NCBI GenBank assembly: GCA_964420325.1
Contig: CAYQSU010000007.1
Location: 11,319 to 75,318, forward strand
DNA length: 64,000 nt
DNA from: CAYQSU01 sp964420325
GTDB lineage: Bacteria; Pseudomonadota; Alphaproteobacteria; Rhodospirillales; Defluviicoccaceae
Reading direction: 5' to 3'
The notes below the pieces were generated by a model. It worked only from the letters and a program-made list of their open reading frames with translations, made no database searches and was not told the origin of the DNA. Both the position numbers and the translations under genes were made by a program. Numbering within the stretch: the stretch's first letter is position 1; each line of letters starts with the position of its first letter. Below, one piece after another: positions 41,953 to 50,623 of the stretch.

Positions 41953-43338
41953 CTAGCGGCGGAGCTCGGCAATGCCGAGCTCCTCCCACAGCCAGCGGAA
42001 GTCGTGGGGCTCCTGACCGAGCACACGGGCGCGATGTCCGTCGCGGTTCTCGAGGCGCTTCAGCCACTCCGCCAACTTCGAGCGGCGGGATCGGCTGCGC
42101 GCGGCCTGGCGGGGCGTCTTGCCGTCGAGGTCAGGAAGTTTCTTTCCGAGGCTTCGGCGGAGACGATCACGGATGGCGCTCTCGCTCTCGTCGGCGTGCG
42201 TCGTCAACTCGTCCGCCCCGATGCCGAAGGTGTAGCGCTCGAGGAGGCTCAGCAGAGTTCTCACCTCGGTGGTCGGCGCGTCGGTCAGGTCGCCGACGAC
42301 ATCGGCGATCAACGCCCGGGCGCGTTCAGCCGCCGGCGGCGCGAAGGCCAGAGTCACCAGCGAGGTCTCGGTCAGCTCGATACCGACCATCCCCTGCAGC
42401 GTCGCCATCTCCCCGGCCGCGGCCGCCTCGCCCGCCGATGCCGGCGACGCCTCGTTCTCGCTATCGTCAACGTGCCATTCCCACCTCGGACGGCCGGCGC
42501 TCTCGCGCGTCAGCTCGGGCTCGGCATTGAGCCGCCGCTCGATCTCGCCTCGATTGGTGTCCGCGACGGGATACTCGGCGCAGTGGACCGGGATCTTGTC
42601 CGCCTCGGGAACCGCCAGAGTCCCCAGCGGGTCCCAACCGGCAATCAGCATCTCGGACAACCAGTGGTGAGTCAGGAACGGGCATACGGCACTGAGAAGG
42701 CGGTCTATCTCCAGCCCTGCCTCTCCTTCCCTGCCCGCGGCATTCGGAAACGGCCTGCCCTCCTTCTTCAGCCGCGCGTGCGCCCGATTCAGGCCGGCCG
42801 CCAGGGTGTCGGCGGTCTCCATCGGAAACGGAAGCACGCTCGGGGCGAAGTGGCAGCGGTCGCCGAAATCGAGCACGCGCGCTGCTATCCGATCCCAGCG
42901 CGCCGCCGTTTCGTAGGCGTCGAAGTCGTCGACACGGATGCTCTCGCCCTCGCGGATCATGTCGCGGACGACGACGTGGCTGCCGGGAACGAGATCGACG
43001 ATCTCGTAGAGGCTCATCACCGACGATCTGAGCGCCCTGAGCCAGCGCTTCGCCGCACCTGACTCGCGGAAGCCGCGGCGCTTGAGATAGTCGTCGATCG
43101 GGTTGCGGCCGTCCGGCTCGTAGACGCCGGTGAGGAAGTCCTCGATGGCGGTGGCGACGGCAAGCATGGCGTAATGGGCCCCGATCTTCTCACCCAGATC
43201 CTCCATGTCGACCTTGTGCTCGTCGCAGACCGGCGACAGATGGGCCTTGATAGTCTCGTGGAGAGGCCCCTGCCACTCCTCGCGCTGGATCCACTTCTGA
43301 ATGCCGGTGATGGCCTTTTCCGCCCCCGGTGCAGCCAT
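41953..43338 (-). CDS. large protein of unknown family (461 aa)
   Basis: A soluble, acidic protein of 461 residues. Notable segments are 'VCDEHKVDMEDLGEKIGAHY' near the N-terminus, 'MSLYEIVDLVPGSHVVVRDM' in the first half and 'IPALD'-like 'KLPDLDGKTPRQAARSRSRR' near the C-terminus. The last is a motif that I associate with SEC-C or antitoxin-like C-terminal regions but cannot place firmly. No catalytic site or membrane segment is visible. The ATG at 43338 follows GAGGA. It is divergent from the YkgJ-type gene with 159 bases between. Confidence 0.75.
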   Translation of the reverse strand: MAAPGAEKAITGIQKWIQREEWQGPLHETIKAHLSPVCDEHKVDMEDLGEKIGAHYAMLAVATAIEDFLTGVYEPDGRNPIDDYLKRRGFRESGAAKRWLRALRSSVMSLYEIVDLVPGSHVVVRDMIREGESIRVDDFDAYETAARWDRIAARVLDFGDRCHFAPSVLPFPMETADTLAAGLNRAHARLKKEGRPFPNAAGREGEAGLEIDRLLSAVCPFLTHHWLSEMLIAGWDPLGTLAVPEADKIPVHCAEYPVADTNRGEIERRLNAEPELTRESAGRPRWEWHVDDSENEASPASAGEAAAAGEMATLQGMVGIELTETSLVTLAFAPPAAERARALIADVVGDLTDAPTTEVRTLLSLLERYTFGIGADELTTHADESESAIRDRLRRSLGKKLPDLDGKTPRQAARSRSRRSKLAEWLKRLENRDGHRARVLGQEPHDFRWLWEELGIAELRR

Positions 43339-43497
43339 GCCCGGTCCTCCTCGGTCCGCCCCCGGCAATTCAGCACAAACCGTGTGCGACAGCAACCGTG
43401 CGGGAAGACGCGAAGCTTTCCGCCGATCTTCCGGCTTCTGCGCGAGCCGGCGGTGTGGCATGCTCGCGACTCGGCCCCGTTCCGGGTGAAGGGAACC

Positions 43498-44322
43498 ATG
43501 CACGGCCCCTCAGGTCCCCGGCCGCCGGCGCCGACCCGCCAGCAGCGCCGGCGCCAACGGCAGGACGACGCCAAACGCTTGGCCAAGCTGGCACGCTCGG
43601 CGCCGGCGCCTTCGCCGGCGGCGCTCGCGGAGCAGGCGGAGGTCTTTCACGCCGTGCTTGCGAAGGACGCCGATCTGGTGCGCGCGAGCCGCGCCGCCGA
43701 CGCTGCGCACCGCGGCTTCGACCAGAGCCTCGCCCGTCATTTCAGGGACCCTGGGATCGCCTGCCGCAAGGGTTGCGCCTTCTGCTGCCACGCCTACGTC
43801 GCGGTCTCGGCGCCCGAGGCGCTCCTGGCGGCGCAAAGACTGCGCTCCCTGCCGGAGCCCGAGCGCACGCTGGCGGCCGCCCGCGTCCGGGAGATCGACC
43901 ACCGTACCCGCGAGCTCGCGCCCCGAGACCGCGCCGGCCGCTGGATTCCCTGCCCGATGCTGGAGGACGGCCGCTGCCGCATCTATGACGTCCGGCCGTT
44001 CAGCTGCCGGGCCGAGATGTCGATGGATGCCGGGGCGTGCGAGTCGCTCGCCGCCGGCAAGGACGCACGCGTCCGATCCCCGGCCTTGGCACCGGCGCTG
44101 AAGATCATGTACTCGACCGCGCTTGCCGTGGCCGCTCGCCGCGCCGGCCTCAGTGGAGGCGTCTACGAGTTCAATGCCGCGCTCAGGATCGCGCTCGACG
44201 GCGACGACACCGAAGCGCGCTGGCTCGCCGGCGAGGACGTGTTCGCCGCCGCCGTAATCCATCCCGAGGCGCGAGACGCAATCGACCGGGCTCTCAGGCC
44301 CCGGTCTGCGCCCGACGCCTAG
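43498..44322 (+). CDS. YkgJ-family cysteine cluster protein
   Basis: A 274-residue protein. The first 40 residues are Arg/Gln/Pro-rich. The conserved cysteine cluster follows as 'CRKGCAFCCHAYVAV' (about residue 93 onwards) and 'CPMLEDGRCRIYDVRPFSC' (about 161 onwards), the CxxCxxxCC plus CxxL...C pattern thought to bind zinc or an Fe-S centre. The function of the family is unproven. AAGGGA precedes the ATG. It converges on typA. Confidence 0.88.
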   Translation: MHGPSGPRPPAPTRQQRRRQRQDDAKRLAKLARSAPAPSPAALAEQAEVFHAVLAKDADLVRASRAADAAHRGFDQSLARHFRDPGIACRKGCAFCCHAYVAVSAPEALLAAQRLRSLPEPERTLAAARVREIDHRTRELAPRDRAGRWIPCPMLEDGRCRIYDVRPFSCRAEMSMDAGACESLAAGKDARVRSPALAPALKIMYSTALAVAARRAGLSGGVYEFNAALRIALDGDDTEARWLAGEDVFAAAVIHPEARDAIDRALRPRSAPDA

Positions 44323-44350
44323 CCCCGGGCGCGGACCGAACTCGCCCGAA

Positions 44351-44380
44351 CCTGCCCACGGCGGCCGTCGCCAGGGCAGG
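44351..44380. terminator. weak hairpin between convergent genes
   Basis: CCTGCCC / GGGCAGG (7 bp, 16-base loop) in the 63-base gap between the YkgJ-type gene and typA. It could terminate either transcript. There is no T-run. Confidence 0.3.
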
Positions 44381-44385
44381 GCGCA

Positions 44386-46209
44386 TCAGGCGGCACGGGC
44401 CGCCCGCTTGCGCTCGTGTTCCTTGAGCAACGTCTTGCGGATGCGGATCGACTTCGGCGTCACCTCGACCAGCTCGTCCTCGTTGATGAACTCGAGGGCG
44501 TACTCGAGGGTCGTCTGGATCGGCGGCACCAGGATGATGTTCTCGTCGCTGCCGGCGGCGCGGATGTTGGTCAACTGCTTCGCCTTCAGCGGATTGACGA
44601 CGAGGTCGGTGTTGCGGGAATGGATGCCGACGACCATACCTTCGTAGACCTCCGTGCCGGGCGTGATGAACAGCCGCCCCCGCTCCTGAAGATTGAACAG
44701 CGCGTAGGCGAGCGTCTTGCCCGCGGCCATGGAGACCAGCACGCCGTTCGGGCGTCCGCCGAGGTTGCCGTCGATCCTCGGCGCGTAGCGCTCGAACGCG
44801 TGATCCATGAGGCCGGTGCCCGAGGTGAGAGCGAGGAACTCGGAGCGAAATCCGATCAAACCGCGGCTGGGCACGAAATAGTCGAGCCGAACCCGACCGC
44901 GGCCGTCGGACGCCATGTCCCTGAGCTCGGCCCGGCGCTCGCCGAGCTTCTGCATCACCGGGCCCTGATGGCTGGCCTCTACGTCGACCGAGAGAGACTC
45001 CCACGGTTCGCACGCGCGGCCGTCGATGGTCCTCAGGATCACTTCCGGGCGCGAGACGGCAAGCTCGTATCCCTCTCGGCGCATGGTCTCGATCAGGATC
45101 GAGAGATGCAGTTCGCCGCGGCCGGAGACCTTGAACCGGTCGGCGTGCTCGGTCGGCTCGACGCGAAGTGCGACGTTGTGGATCAGCTCCCGCTCAAGCC
45201 TCTCACGCAGGTTGCGGCTGGTCATGAACCGCCCTTCCCGCCCGCTGAAGGGCGAGTCGTTGACCCGGAAGGTCATGCTGATGGTGGGCTCGTCGACGCG
45301 GAGCGGCGGCAACGGCTCGACGGCGTCCGGATCGCACAGCGTGTCGGAGATGTTCAGCCCCTCGATGCCGGTGACCGCAACGATATCGCCGGCACCGGCG
45401 TCGTCCCGCTCGATGCGGTCGAGGCCGTGGAACTCCAAGATCTGCAGAACTCGCCCCCGGCGCACGCTGCCGTCGGCGGATGCGACGGCCACCGGAGCGT
45501 TGCGGCGGATCCGGCCCCGCCACACGCGGCCGATGCCGATGACGCCGACGTAGCTCGAGTAGTCGAGCGCGCTGATCTGGAGCTGCAGCGGGCCCTCCGC
45601 GTCAGCGACCGGCTCGGGGACCCGCTCGACGACGGCCTCGAACAACGGCCGCATGTCGCCGGCACGGGCAGAGGGGTCGGCCGAGGCCCAGCCTTCGAGC
45701 GCCGAGGCGTAGAGGATCGGGAAGTCGAGCTGCTCGTCAGACGCGCCGAGACGATCGAACAGCTCGAAGGTCTGGTCGACGACCCAGCCCGGCCGCGCGC
45801 TCGGACGATCGAGCTTGTTGACCACGACGATCGGCCGAAGCCCGCGCTGCAGCGCCTTGCGGGTGACGAACGCCGTCTGCGGCATCGGTCCGTCGACGGC
45901 GTCGACGAGCAGGAGGACCGAGTCCACCATCGACAGCACCCGCTCAACCTCGCCGCCGAAGTCGGCGTGGCCCGGCGTGTCGACGATGTTGATGCGCCAG
46001 TCGCGCCAGGTGATGGCGGTGTTCTTGGCGAGGATGGTGATCCCGCGCTCGCGCTCGAGGTCGTTGGAATCCATGACCAGATCCGGAAGCGCGGCGTGGG
46101 AGCGGAGCGTCCCCGACTGGCGCAGGAGCTGGTCGACGAGCGTCGTCTTGCCGTGGTCGACATGGGCGACGATGGCGATGTTGCGCAGGCGGGAGACGGT
46201 TGCGGACAT
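44386..46209 (-). CDS. typA: translational GTPase TypA/BipA
   Basis: A 607-residue ribosome-associated GTPase. G-domain motifs are 'NIAIVAHVDHGKTTLVDQLL' (G1), 'DTPGHADFGGEVERVL' (G3) and 'VVNKLDRPSARPGWVVDQ' (G4). The C-terminal BipA-specific domain is visible as 'YFVPSRGLIGFRSEFLALTS' and 'NKAAGKTLAYALFNLQERG'-like sequence. It helps 50S assembly and stress adaptation. Length and order match the family fully. Confidence 0.97.
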   Translation of the reverse strand: MSATVSRLRNIAIVAHVDHGKTTLVDQLLRQSGTLRSHAALPDLVMDSNDLERERGITILAKNTAITWRDWRINIVDTPGHADFGGEVERVLSMVDSVLLLVDAVDGPMPQTAFVTRKALQRGLRPIVVVNKLDRPSARPGWVVDQTFELFDRLGASDEQLDFPILYASALEGWASADPSARAGDMRPLFEAVVERVPEPVADAEGPLQLQISALDYSSYVGVIGIGRVWRGRIRRNAPVAVASADGSVRRGRVLQILEFHGLDRIERDDAGAGDIVAVTGIEGLNISDTLCDPDAVEPLPPLRVDEPTISMTFRVNDSPFSGREGRFMTSRNLRERLERELIHNVALRVEPTEHADRFKVSGRGELHLSILIETMRREGYELAVSRPEVILRTIDGRACEPWESLSVDVEASHQGPVMQKLGERRAELRDMASDGRGRVRLDYFVPSRGLIGFRSEFLALTSGTGLMDHAFERYAPRIDGNLGGRPNGVLVSMAAGKTLAYALFNLQERGRLFITPGTEVYEGMVVGIHSRNTDLVVNPLKAKQLTNIRAAGSDENIILVPPIQTTLEYALEFINEDELVEVTPKSIRIRKTLLKEHERKRAARAA

Positions 46210-46339
46210 GAGGCTCGGCTCTCTCGCCTAGCGGGCCTGCCGTCCCGCGCCGGTCTCGGGCCAGGAGGGAACGAGGTTCGACTCAACCGCTCCGCGGCAC
46301 TTGGCGGCACCCAGAATCCAACCTGTAAAGGAGAACATC

Positions 46340-46558
46340 ATGAGAGGTTATATACGTCTTTCAGAGAACATTGCTGCGGCAACGATGCAACATCGGGTCT
46401 CGGATCGCGCCTTCCGCGTTGCGGGACCGCGCCTCGGCACCGACCTCGGGGCGCGCTTGAAAAGCCGAGCCCGATCAGGACGTAAGCACAGCCCTGCACG
46501 AGCGAGGACGCGATCCCGGCTTGAAATAATATTTCGCGTTCAACGAAATGTCCATTGA
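46340..46558 (+). CDS. small protein of unknown function (72 aa)
   Basis: A short frame with a near-ideal AAAGGAGAACATC ribosome site before the ATG. The first half ('RGYIRLSENIAAATMQHRVS') looks like an ordinary folded helix, and the second half is very Arg-rich. The codons at the start are AT-richer than the genome average. An AT-rich patch at about 46521-46545 inside the 3' part could be a promoter for the next element. No family is recognised. Confidence 0.5.
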   Translation: MRGYIRLSENIAAATMQHRVSDRAFRVAGPRLGTDLGARLKSRARSGRKHSPARARTRSRLEIIFRVQRNVH

Positions 46559-46587
46559 CTTCGCCGGAGAACACTCGCATCTGGCGT

Positions 46588-46643
46588 GTGGGCACCGGGG
46601 ATCGGAGTGCGGCCAACACCCGATCCATCCCACCGGTGCCCAC
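46588..46643 (+). ncRNA. nested inverted repeat upstream of a small gene, possible structured leader
   Basis: A perfect 11-bp outer stem (GTGGGCACCGG 46588-46598 / CCGGTGCCCAC 46633-46643) encloses a perfect 6-bp stem (GATCGG / CCGATC at 46600-46605 and 46620-46625) with a 14-base loop. There is no T-run, so it is not a plain terminator. It ends 12 bases before the ribosome site of the 62-aa reading frame, so it could be a cis-acting translation control element. The RNA nature and strand are inferred. Confidence 0.45.
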
Positions 46644-46670
46644 CGGTCGAAACCGAAAGGAGACACGACA

Positions 46671-46859
46671 TTGGTCAGTGGTATCTATCGTATCGATGGG
46701 GATAATGTCGACCCGATTTTTTACCCGGTGGTGCCGGATTCGTTCATGCGCCGGCGACCGGAACGTCTGTCGATCATTCCCCTCGAGCACGCCCTTGCCC
46801 GTTGGCCGGGCGAGCTCGAGCCGAACGCGGTGACGCTGCCGGATCGCTGGAGCTTCTAA
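46671..46859 (+). CDS. small protein of unknown function (62 aa)
   Basis: A TTG-initiated frame preceded by a very strong AAAGGAGA site seven bases upstream. The protein 'SGIYRIDGDNVDPIFYPVVP' ... 'ERLSIIPLEHALARWPGELE' is balanced in composition and ends in 'LPDRWSF', looking like a real globular mini-protein. No family is recognised. It lies between two long nested inverted repeats. Confidence 0.55.
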   Translation: MVSGIYRIDGDNVDPIFYPVVPDSFMRRRPERLSIIPLEHALARWPGELEPNAVTLPDRWSF

Positions 46860-46891
46860 GCGAAGCGTCGATCGCCGCAACAGCACAAGCA

Positions 46892-46982
46892 GAACCCGAC
46901 CCGCACGCCCTCCGGGGCAGCGCCTGAGATCATGGCGTCCGGACTCTGTCCGACGAGTGCGCTCAGGCTGCGGGTCGGGTTC
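46892..46982 (+). ncRNA. long structured element, three-way-junction-like
   Basis: A perfect 14-bp outer stem (GAACCCGACCCGCA 46892-46905 / TGCGGGTCGGGTTC 46969-46982) encloses two further hairpins. One is GCCC-TCCG-GGGC with a UNCG-type tetraloop. The other is a 7-bp stem GCCTGAG/CTCAGGC that itself holds GTC(C)GGA/TCCGAC. Such density of exact pairing is unlikely by chance. It ends 43 bases before the 55-aa reading frame. It could be a small RNA, a riboswitch-like leader or a DNA hairpin site. It matches no RNA family I know. Confidence 0.5.
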
Positions 46983-47024
46983 GATAACCGGCAGTGAACT
47001 CCCCTTTGAGCAGGAGATGGACGA

Positions 47025-47192
47025 ATGTCCCATGCGACCATGACTGACGTTCTCGACGCCGTTCGCACCGAACGGCGCGAGCCGCCCGCGCTCTCGTCGA
47101 CCTCGACCGCCGGCCCCGGCAACCGGCCGAAGACGGGCTCCAAACTCGAACCCGACAGTGCCGCCAAGTCCAGGCTCAGGCGCGTCGTTTGA
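47025..47192 (+). CDS. small protein of unknown function (55 aa)
   Basis: A short frame with AGGAG nine bases before the ATG. The product is hydrophilic and probably disordered: 'MTDVLDAVRTERREPPALSS' then a Gly/Pro/Lys-rich middle and a basic end. It follows the structured element directly. No family is recognised, and coding status rests on the ribosome site and context. Confidence 0.4.
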   Translation: MSHATMTDVLDAVRTERREPPALSSTSTAGPGNRPKTGSKLEPDSAAKSRLRRVV

Positions 47193-47279
47193 TGCACCAC
47201 TCAGTCTCCGGCGGCGGTCTTCGGACCGCCGCCGGTTCGACGTTGCTCAGGACGGGGTCCGGGACCGCCGGTCGAGCGC

Positions 47280-47525
47280 TCACGATCGTCGCGCCTGAAC
47301 GAGGACGGCGATGATGGTGTCTTCGCCCAGCGCCTTGCAGGCCTCGAGGCGATGCAGCCCTTCCACCAGGACGAAGCGCTGCTCGTCCCGGCGGACCCAG
47401 ATGGCGGTTCTGAGGCCGTGCTCCATGATGTCGAGCGCGAGCGCCTGAACGCGCTCCCAGTCGAGGGTTTTTCGCCGCTTCACCGGCACATAGATGTCGT
47501 CGATCCGGATCTCGATGTCCTGCAT
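47280..47525 (-). CDS. mini ParB/sulfiredoxin-like nuclease-domain protein
   Basis: An 81-residue protein consisting only of a ParB N-terminal-type domain: 'IRIDDIYVPVKRRKTLDWER' then 'ALALDIMEHGLRTAIWVRRD' and the signature 'FVLVEGLHRLEACKALGED'. It lacks the DNA-binding part of ParB, so it is not a partition protein. Stand-alone versions are found in varied contexts with unproven roles. The ATG at 47525 has GGGAAG upstream. It converges with the small gene at 47192 and is divergent from gluQ. Confidence 0.85.
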   Translation of the reverse strand: MQDIEIRIDDIYVPVKRRKTLDWERVQALALDIMEHGLRTAIWVRRDEQRFVLVEGLHRLEACKALGEDTIIAVLVQARRS

Positions 47526-47740
47526 CGATGGCTTCCCGCCGCTTGAGGGGCAGCGCGTCGGCGGACGCACCCAACCTCTTGGCGCGCGGCCGCGAGCCGG
47601 CCGTTCGGATTGGCTTCGGAGCCTAGCACGGGCCTCCTCGGCGATGCCAGACACGCGCTCGCCCGCCGGTCACGCGGCTTTGCAAGCGGCGACCGGGGCT
47701 GTATCTCTGATGCGCCGGACCTCCTCCGGAGGCACGCGAG

Positions 47741-48649
47741 ATGACGGTGGTGACGCGCTTCGCCCCAAGCCCCACGGGTGACCTGCACCTCGGGCACGCC
47801 TTTGCCGCGCTCTTCGCCCACGCGCGGGCGAGGCGCATCGGCGGCCGGTTCCTGGTCCGCATCGAGGATCTCGACGCCGACCGCTGCCGGGAGACGCTCG
47901 CCGCCCGCAATCTCGACGATCTTCGCTGGCTCGGGCTTGGCTTCGAGGAGCCCGTGGTCCGGCAGTCAGAGCGGACGCATCTCTACCGGGCCGCCCTCGA
48001 CCGCCTGCACGACCTGGGCGTGACCTATCCGTGCTTCTGCAGCCGCCGCGAGATCCAGGCCGAGATCGAGGCCGCCGGCGCCGCGCCGCATGCGGCCGCC
48101 GGCGGCACCGCGGTCGTCTATCCGGGCACCTGTCGAACTCTCGACGATGCGCGCCGGCATGAACAGATGTCCGCCGGCCGGCCCTTCGCGCTCCGCCTCG
48201 ACGCCCCCCGCGCCTGCCGCCTCGTCGGTGCGATCGGCTGGAACGACGAGGCACGTGGCCAGCAACACCTGGCGTTCGACCGTCTCGGCGACGTCGTCAT
48301 CGCCCGCAAGGATGCCGAGGCGAGCTACCATCTCGCGGTGGTCGTCGACGACGCCGATCAGGGCGTGACCCATGTCACGCGGGGCGAGGATCTGTTCGAG
48401 GCGACTCACGTCCACCGGATGCTCTACGCGCTGCTCGGCCTGCCGGCGCCGGTCTGGCACCACCACGCGCTCGTCCGCGACGGCACCGGACGCAGGCTCG
48501 CCAAGCGTCACGGCGATGTGACCCTCCGAGCGCTCCGAGCGTCCGGGCACACGCAGGCCGACATTCTGGCGATGGCGAGGAGCGGCGCCGGCGTGCCGGC
48601 CTGCGAGGCGCGCGCGGGCACGGTCGGCCTGTGGGAGACGCTCGCCTAG
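47741..48649 (+). CDS. gluQ: glutamyl-Q tRNA(Asp) synthetase
   Basis: A 302-residue truncated glutamyl-tRNA synthetase paralogue that attaches glutamate to queuosine at position 34 of tRNA-Asp. The class I signature is 'RFAPSPTGDLHLGHAFAALF'. 'FLVRIEDLDADRCRE' follows, with zinc ligands in 'CFCSRREIQ' and 'YPGTCR'. The KMSKS-equivalent 'RRLAKRHGD' is present, and the anticodon-binding domain is absent. The stop overlaps the stop of the convergent ABC-F gene. Confidence 0.95.
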   Translation: MTVVTRFAPSPTGDLHLGHAFAALFAHARARRIGGRFLVRIEDLDADRCRETLAARNLDDLRWLGLGFEEPVVRQSERTHLYRAALDRLHDLGVTYPCFCSRREIQAEIEAAGAAPHAAAGGTAVVYPGTCRTLDDARRHEQMSAGRPFALRLDAPRACRLVGAIGWNDEARGQQHLAFDRLGDVVIARKDAEASYHLAVVVDDADQGVTHVTRGEDLFEATHVHRMLYALLGLPAPVWHHHALVRDGTGRRLAKRHGDVTLRALRASGHTQADILAMARSGAGVPACEARAGTVGLWETLA

Positions 48650-50541
48650 GTCTCCTCCACGCTTGCCCGGTCCCAGGCTTCATGCAGGTCGATCCACGTC
48701 GCCTCGGCGGCGGCGAGATCCCTCTCGATCCGGCCGAGGCGTTTCTGCAGGTCGACGAGCGCACCGCGGTCGCCGGCGTACAGGGCGGGATCGCTCAGAG
48801 CCTGTGCCAGCCGGGCCTTCTCGCTCTCCAATCGCTCCAGCGCCGCCTCGGCTTCGGCGAGCCTCGTCTTCAGCGGCGCCAGCGTTTGGCGTCGCACCGC
48901 CGCCCGCCGCCGCTGGTCCTTGCGGGGAGAGGCGCTCCCGCCCCGGTCGCCGTCGACCCCGTCGGCGGCGCGCTCGCCGTCGTCACGGCCGAGCAGAAGG
49001 GCCCGGTACTCCTCCATGTCGCCGGAGAAGGCAACGACCCGGCCGCCGTCCACGAGCCACAGGCGGTCGGCGGTGAGCTCGATGACGTGGGCGTCGTGGG
49101 TAACGACGACGACAGCCCCGGCAAAGGCGTTGAGGGCCTGGATCAACGCCTCGCGCGCTTCGATGTCGAGATGGTTGGTGGGCTCGTCGAGCAGCAGAAC
49201 GTGCGGCCGCTCGGAGGCCACCAGAGCCAGCAGCAGCCTCGCCTTCTCGCCGCCGGAAAGGCAGGCGATCTTCGTCAGGGCGCGCTCCTGCGAGAAGCCG
49301 AAACCGCCGAGGCGGCTCCTGAGCTCGGCCTCGGGATCGCGAGGCCGCCGCGACCGGAGCGCGTCGATCGGCGTCGCCTCCAGGTCCAGCTCGTCGGTTT
49401 GGTGTTGGGCGAAGTAGCCGATCCGAAGCCTGGCCGAGCGCCTGACGTCGCCCCCGAGCGGCGCGATTCGCCCGGCGAGCAGCTTGACCAGCGTCGACTT
49501 GCCGTTGCCGTTGGCACCCAGGAGGGCGACGCGGTCGTCGGCATCGAGGCGGAGCGAGACGTCGGTCAGCACCGGCCGGCCGTCGTAACCGGCGGAGACG
49601 CCCTCGAGGGTGATCAGCGGCGGGGCGAGCGGCTCGGGATCGGGGAGCGCGAAGCCGACGCGATCGCCATCGCCCTGCTCCGGGATCGGCTGCATGCGGG
49701 CCAGCATCTTCAGTCGCGACTGCGCCTGCCTCGCCTTGGTCGCCTTGTAGCGGAAGCGGTCGACGAAGGCCTGGATCCGCGCGCGCTCGGCCTCCTGCCG
49801 CCGGCGCGCCCGCTCGTCCTGGGCAAGCCGCAGGCTGAGAGCGCTTTCGAAGCGGTCGTAGTCGCCGGCGTAGAGGGTGAGCGTGCCCCGATCCAGATGC
49901 AGGATCTCGCCGACGACCCGGTTCAACAGGTCGCGATCGTGGCTGACCAGAAGGATCGTGCCCGGATAGTGCGCGAGATGCCGCTCGAGCCAAAGGCTCG
50001 CCTCCAGATCGAGATGGTTGGTCGGCTCGTCCAGAAGCAGGAGGTCCGGCCGGGCGAACAGGAGGCCGGCGAGGGCCACGCGCATCCGCCAGCCCCCGGA
50101 ATACTCATCCAGCGGCCGCCGTTGCGCCGCCTCGGAGAAGCCGAGGCCGGCGAGGATGCGGGCCGCCCGCGCCGGCGCCTCGTGGGAGCCGATGTCGGCG
50201 AGACGGGTGTGGATCTCGGCAATGCGTCCGGGGTCCTTGGCGGTCTCGGCTTCCCGGGTCAGCCGCACGAGCTCGATGTCCGAGCCCAGCACGGTGTCGA
50301 TCAGGCTCTCACCGCCTCCCGGCGCCTCCTGCCGGGTCATGCCGACCCGCCAGCGCGGGGGCCGCTCGATGCGGCCGCCGTCGGGCTCTAGCTCGCCGGC
50401 GACCAGTCTCAGAAGGGTGGTCTTGCCGGCGCCGTTGCGGCCGACGAGGCCGGCGCGGTGGCCGGCGCCGATGGCGGCGTTCGCCCGGTCGAGAAGGAGC
50501 CGCGAACCGGCCCGGAAGCTCAGGTCTGAGAGGCGCAGCAC
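48646..50541 (-). CDS. ABC-F family ATP-binding protein (Uup/YheS type)
   Basis: A 631-residue soluble twin-ATPase that acts on ribosomes or nucleic acids rather than transport. Walker A motifs are 'GRNGAGKTTLLRLVAGE' and 'GANGNGKSTLVKLLAGR'. ABC signatures are 'YSGGWRMRVALAGLLF' and 'LSGGEKARLLLALV', each followed by 'LLLDEPTNHLDLEA'-type Walker B sites. The interdomain linker and the C-terminal coiled coil ('AEAEAALERLESEKARLAQA') are of the YheS/Uup class. No membrane segment is present. Confidence 0.93.
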   Translation of the reverse strand: MLRLSDLSFRAGSRLLLDRANAAIGAGHRAGLVGRNGAGKTTLLRLVAGELEPDGGRIERPPRWRVGMTRQEAPGGGESLIDTVLGSDIELVRLTREAETAKDPGRIAEIHTRLADIGSHEAPARAARILAGLGFSEAAQRRPLDEYSGGWRMRVALAGLLFARPDLLLLDEPTNHLDLEASLWLERHLAHYPGTILLVSHDRDLLNRVVGEILHLDRGTLTLYAGDYDRFESALSLRLAQDERARRRQEAERARIQAFVDRFRYKATKARQAQSRLKMLARMQPIPEQGDGDRVGFALPDPEPLAPPLITLEGVSAGYDGRPVLTDVSLRLDADDRVALLGANGNGKSTLVKLLAGRIAPLGGDVRRSARLRIGYFAQHQTDELDLEATPIDALRSRRPRDPEAELRSRLGGFGFSQERALTKIACLSGGEKARLLLALVASERPHVLLLDEPTNHLDIEAREALIQALNAFAGAVVVVTHDAHVIELTADRLWLVDGGRVVAFSGDMEEYRALLLGRDDGERAADGVDGDRGGSASPRKDQRRRAAVRRQTLAPLKTRLAEAEAALERLESEKARLAQALSDPALYAGDRGALVDLQKRLGRIERDLAAAEATWIDLHEAWDRASVEET

Positions 50542-50623
50542 GGCGCCCCGTCTACCACGACCGCGCCCCCCACGGCAAAGCCCCGCCGCTCAAGCGCCGC
50601 CCTTGGACAGATCCGGGTCTGGA

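Noticed and set aside
41953..43338. Antitoxin or SEC-C zinc protein
   Set aside because: Only a short C-terminal motif recalls these families. No paired toxin gene and no SEC-C cysteines are present.
44416..46485. Open frame of 689 codons on the plus strand opposite typA
   Set aside because: TypA is unambiguous on the minus strand. The opposite frame is a composition artefact.
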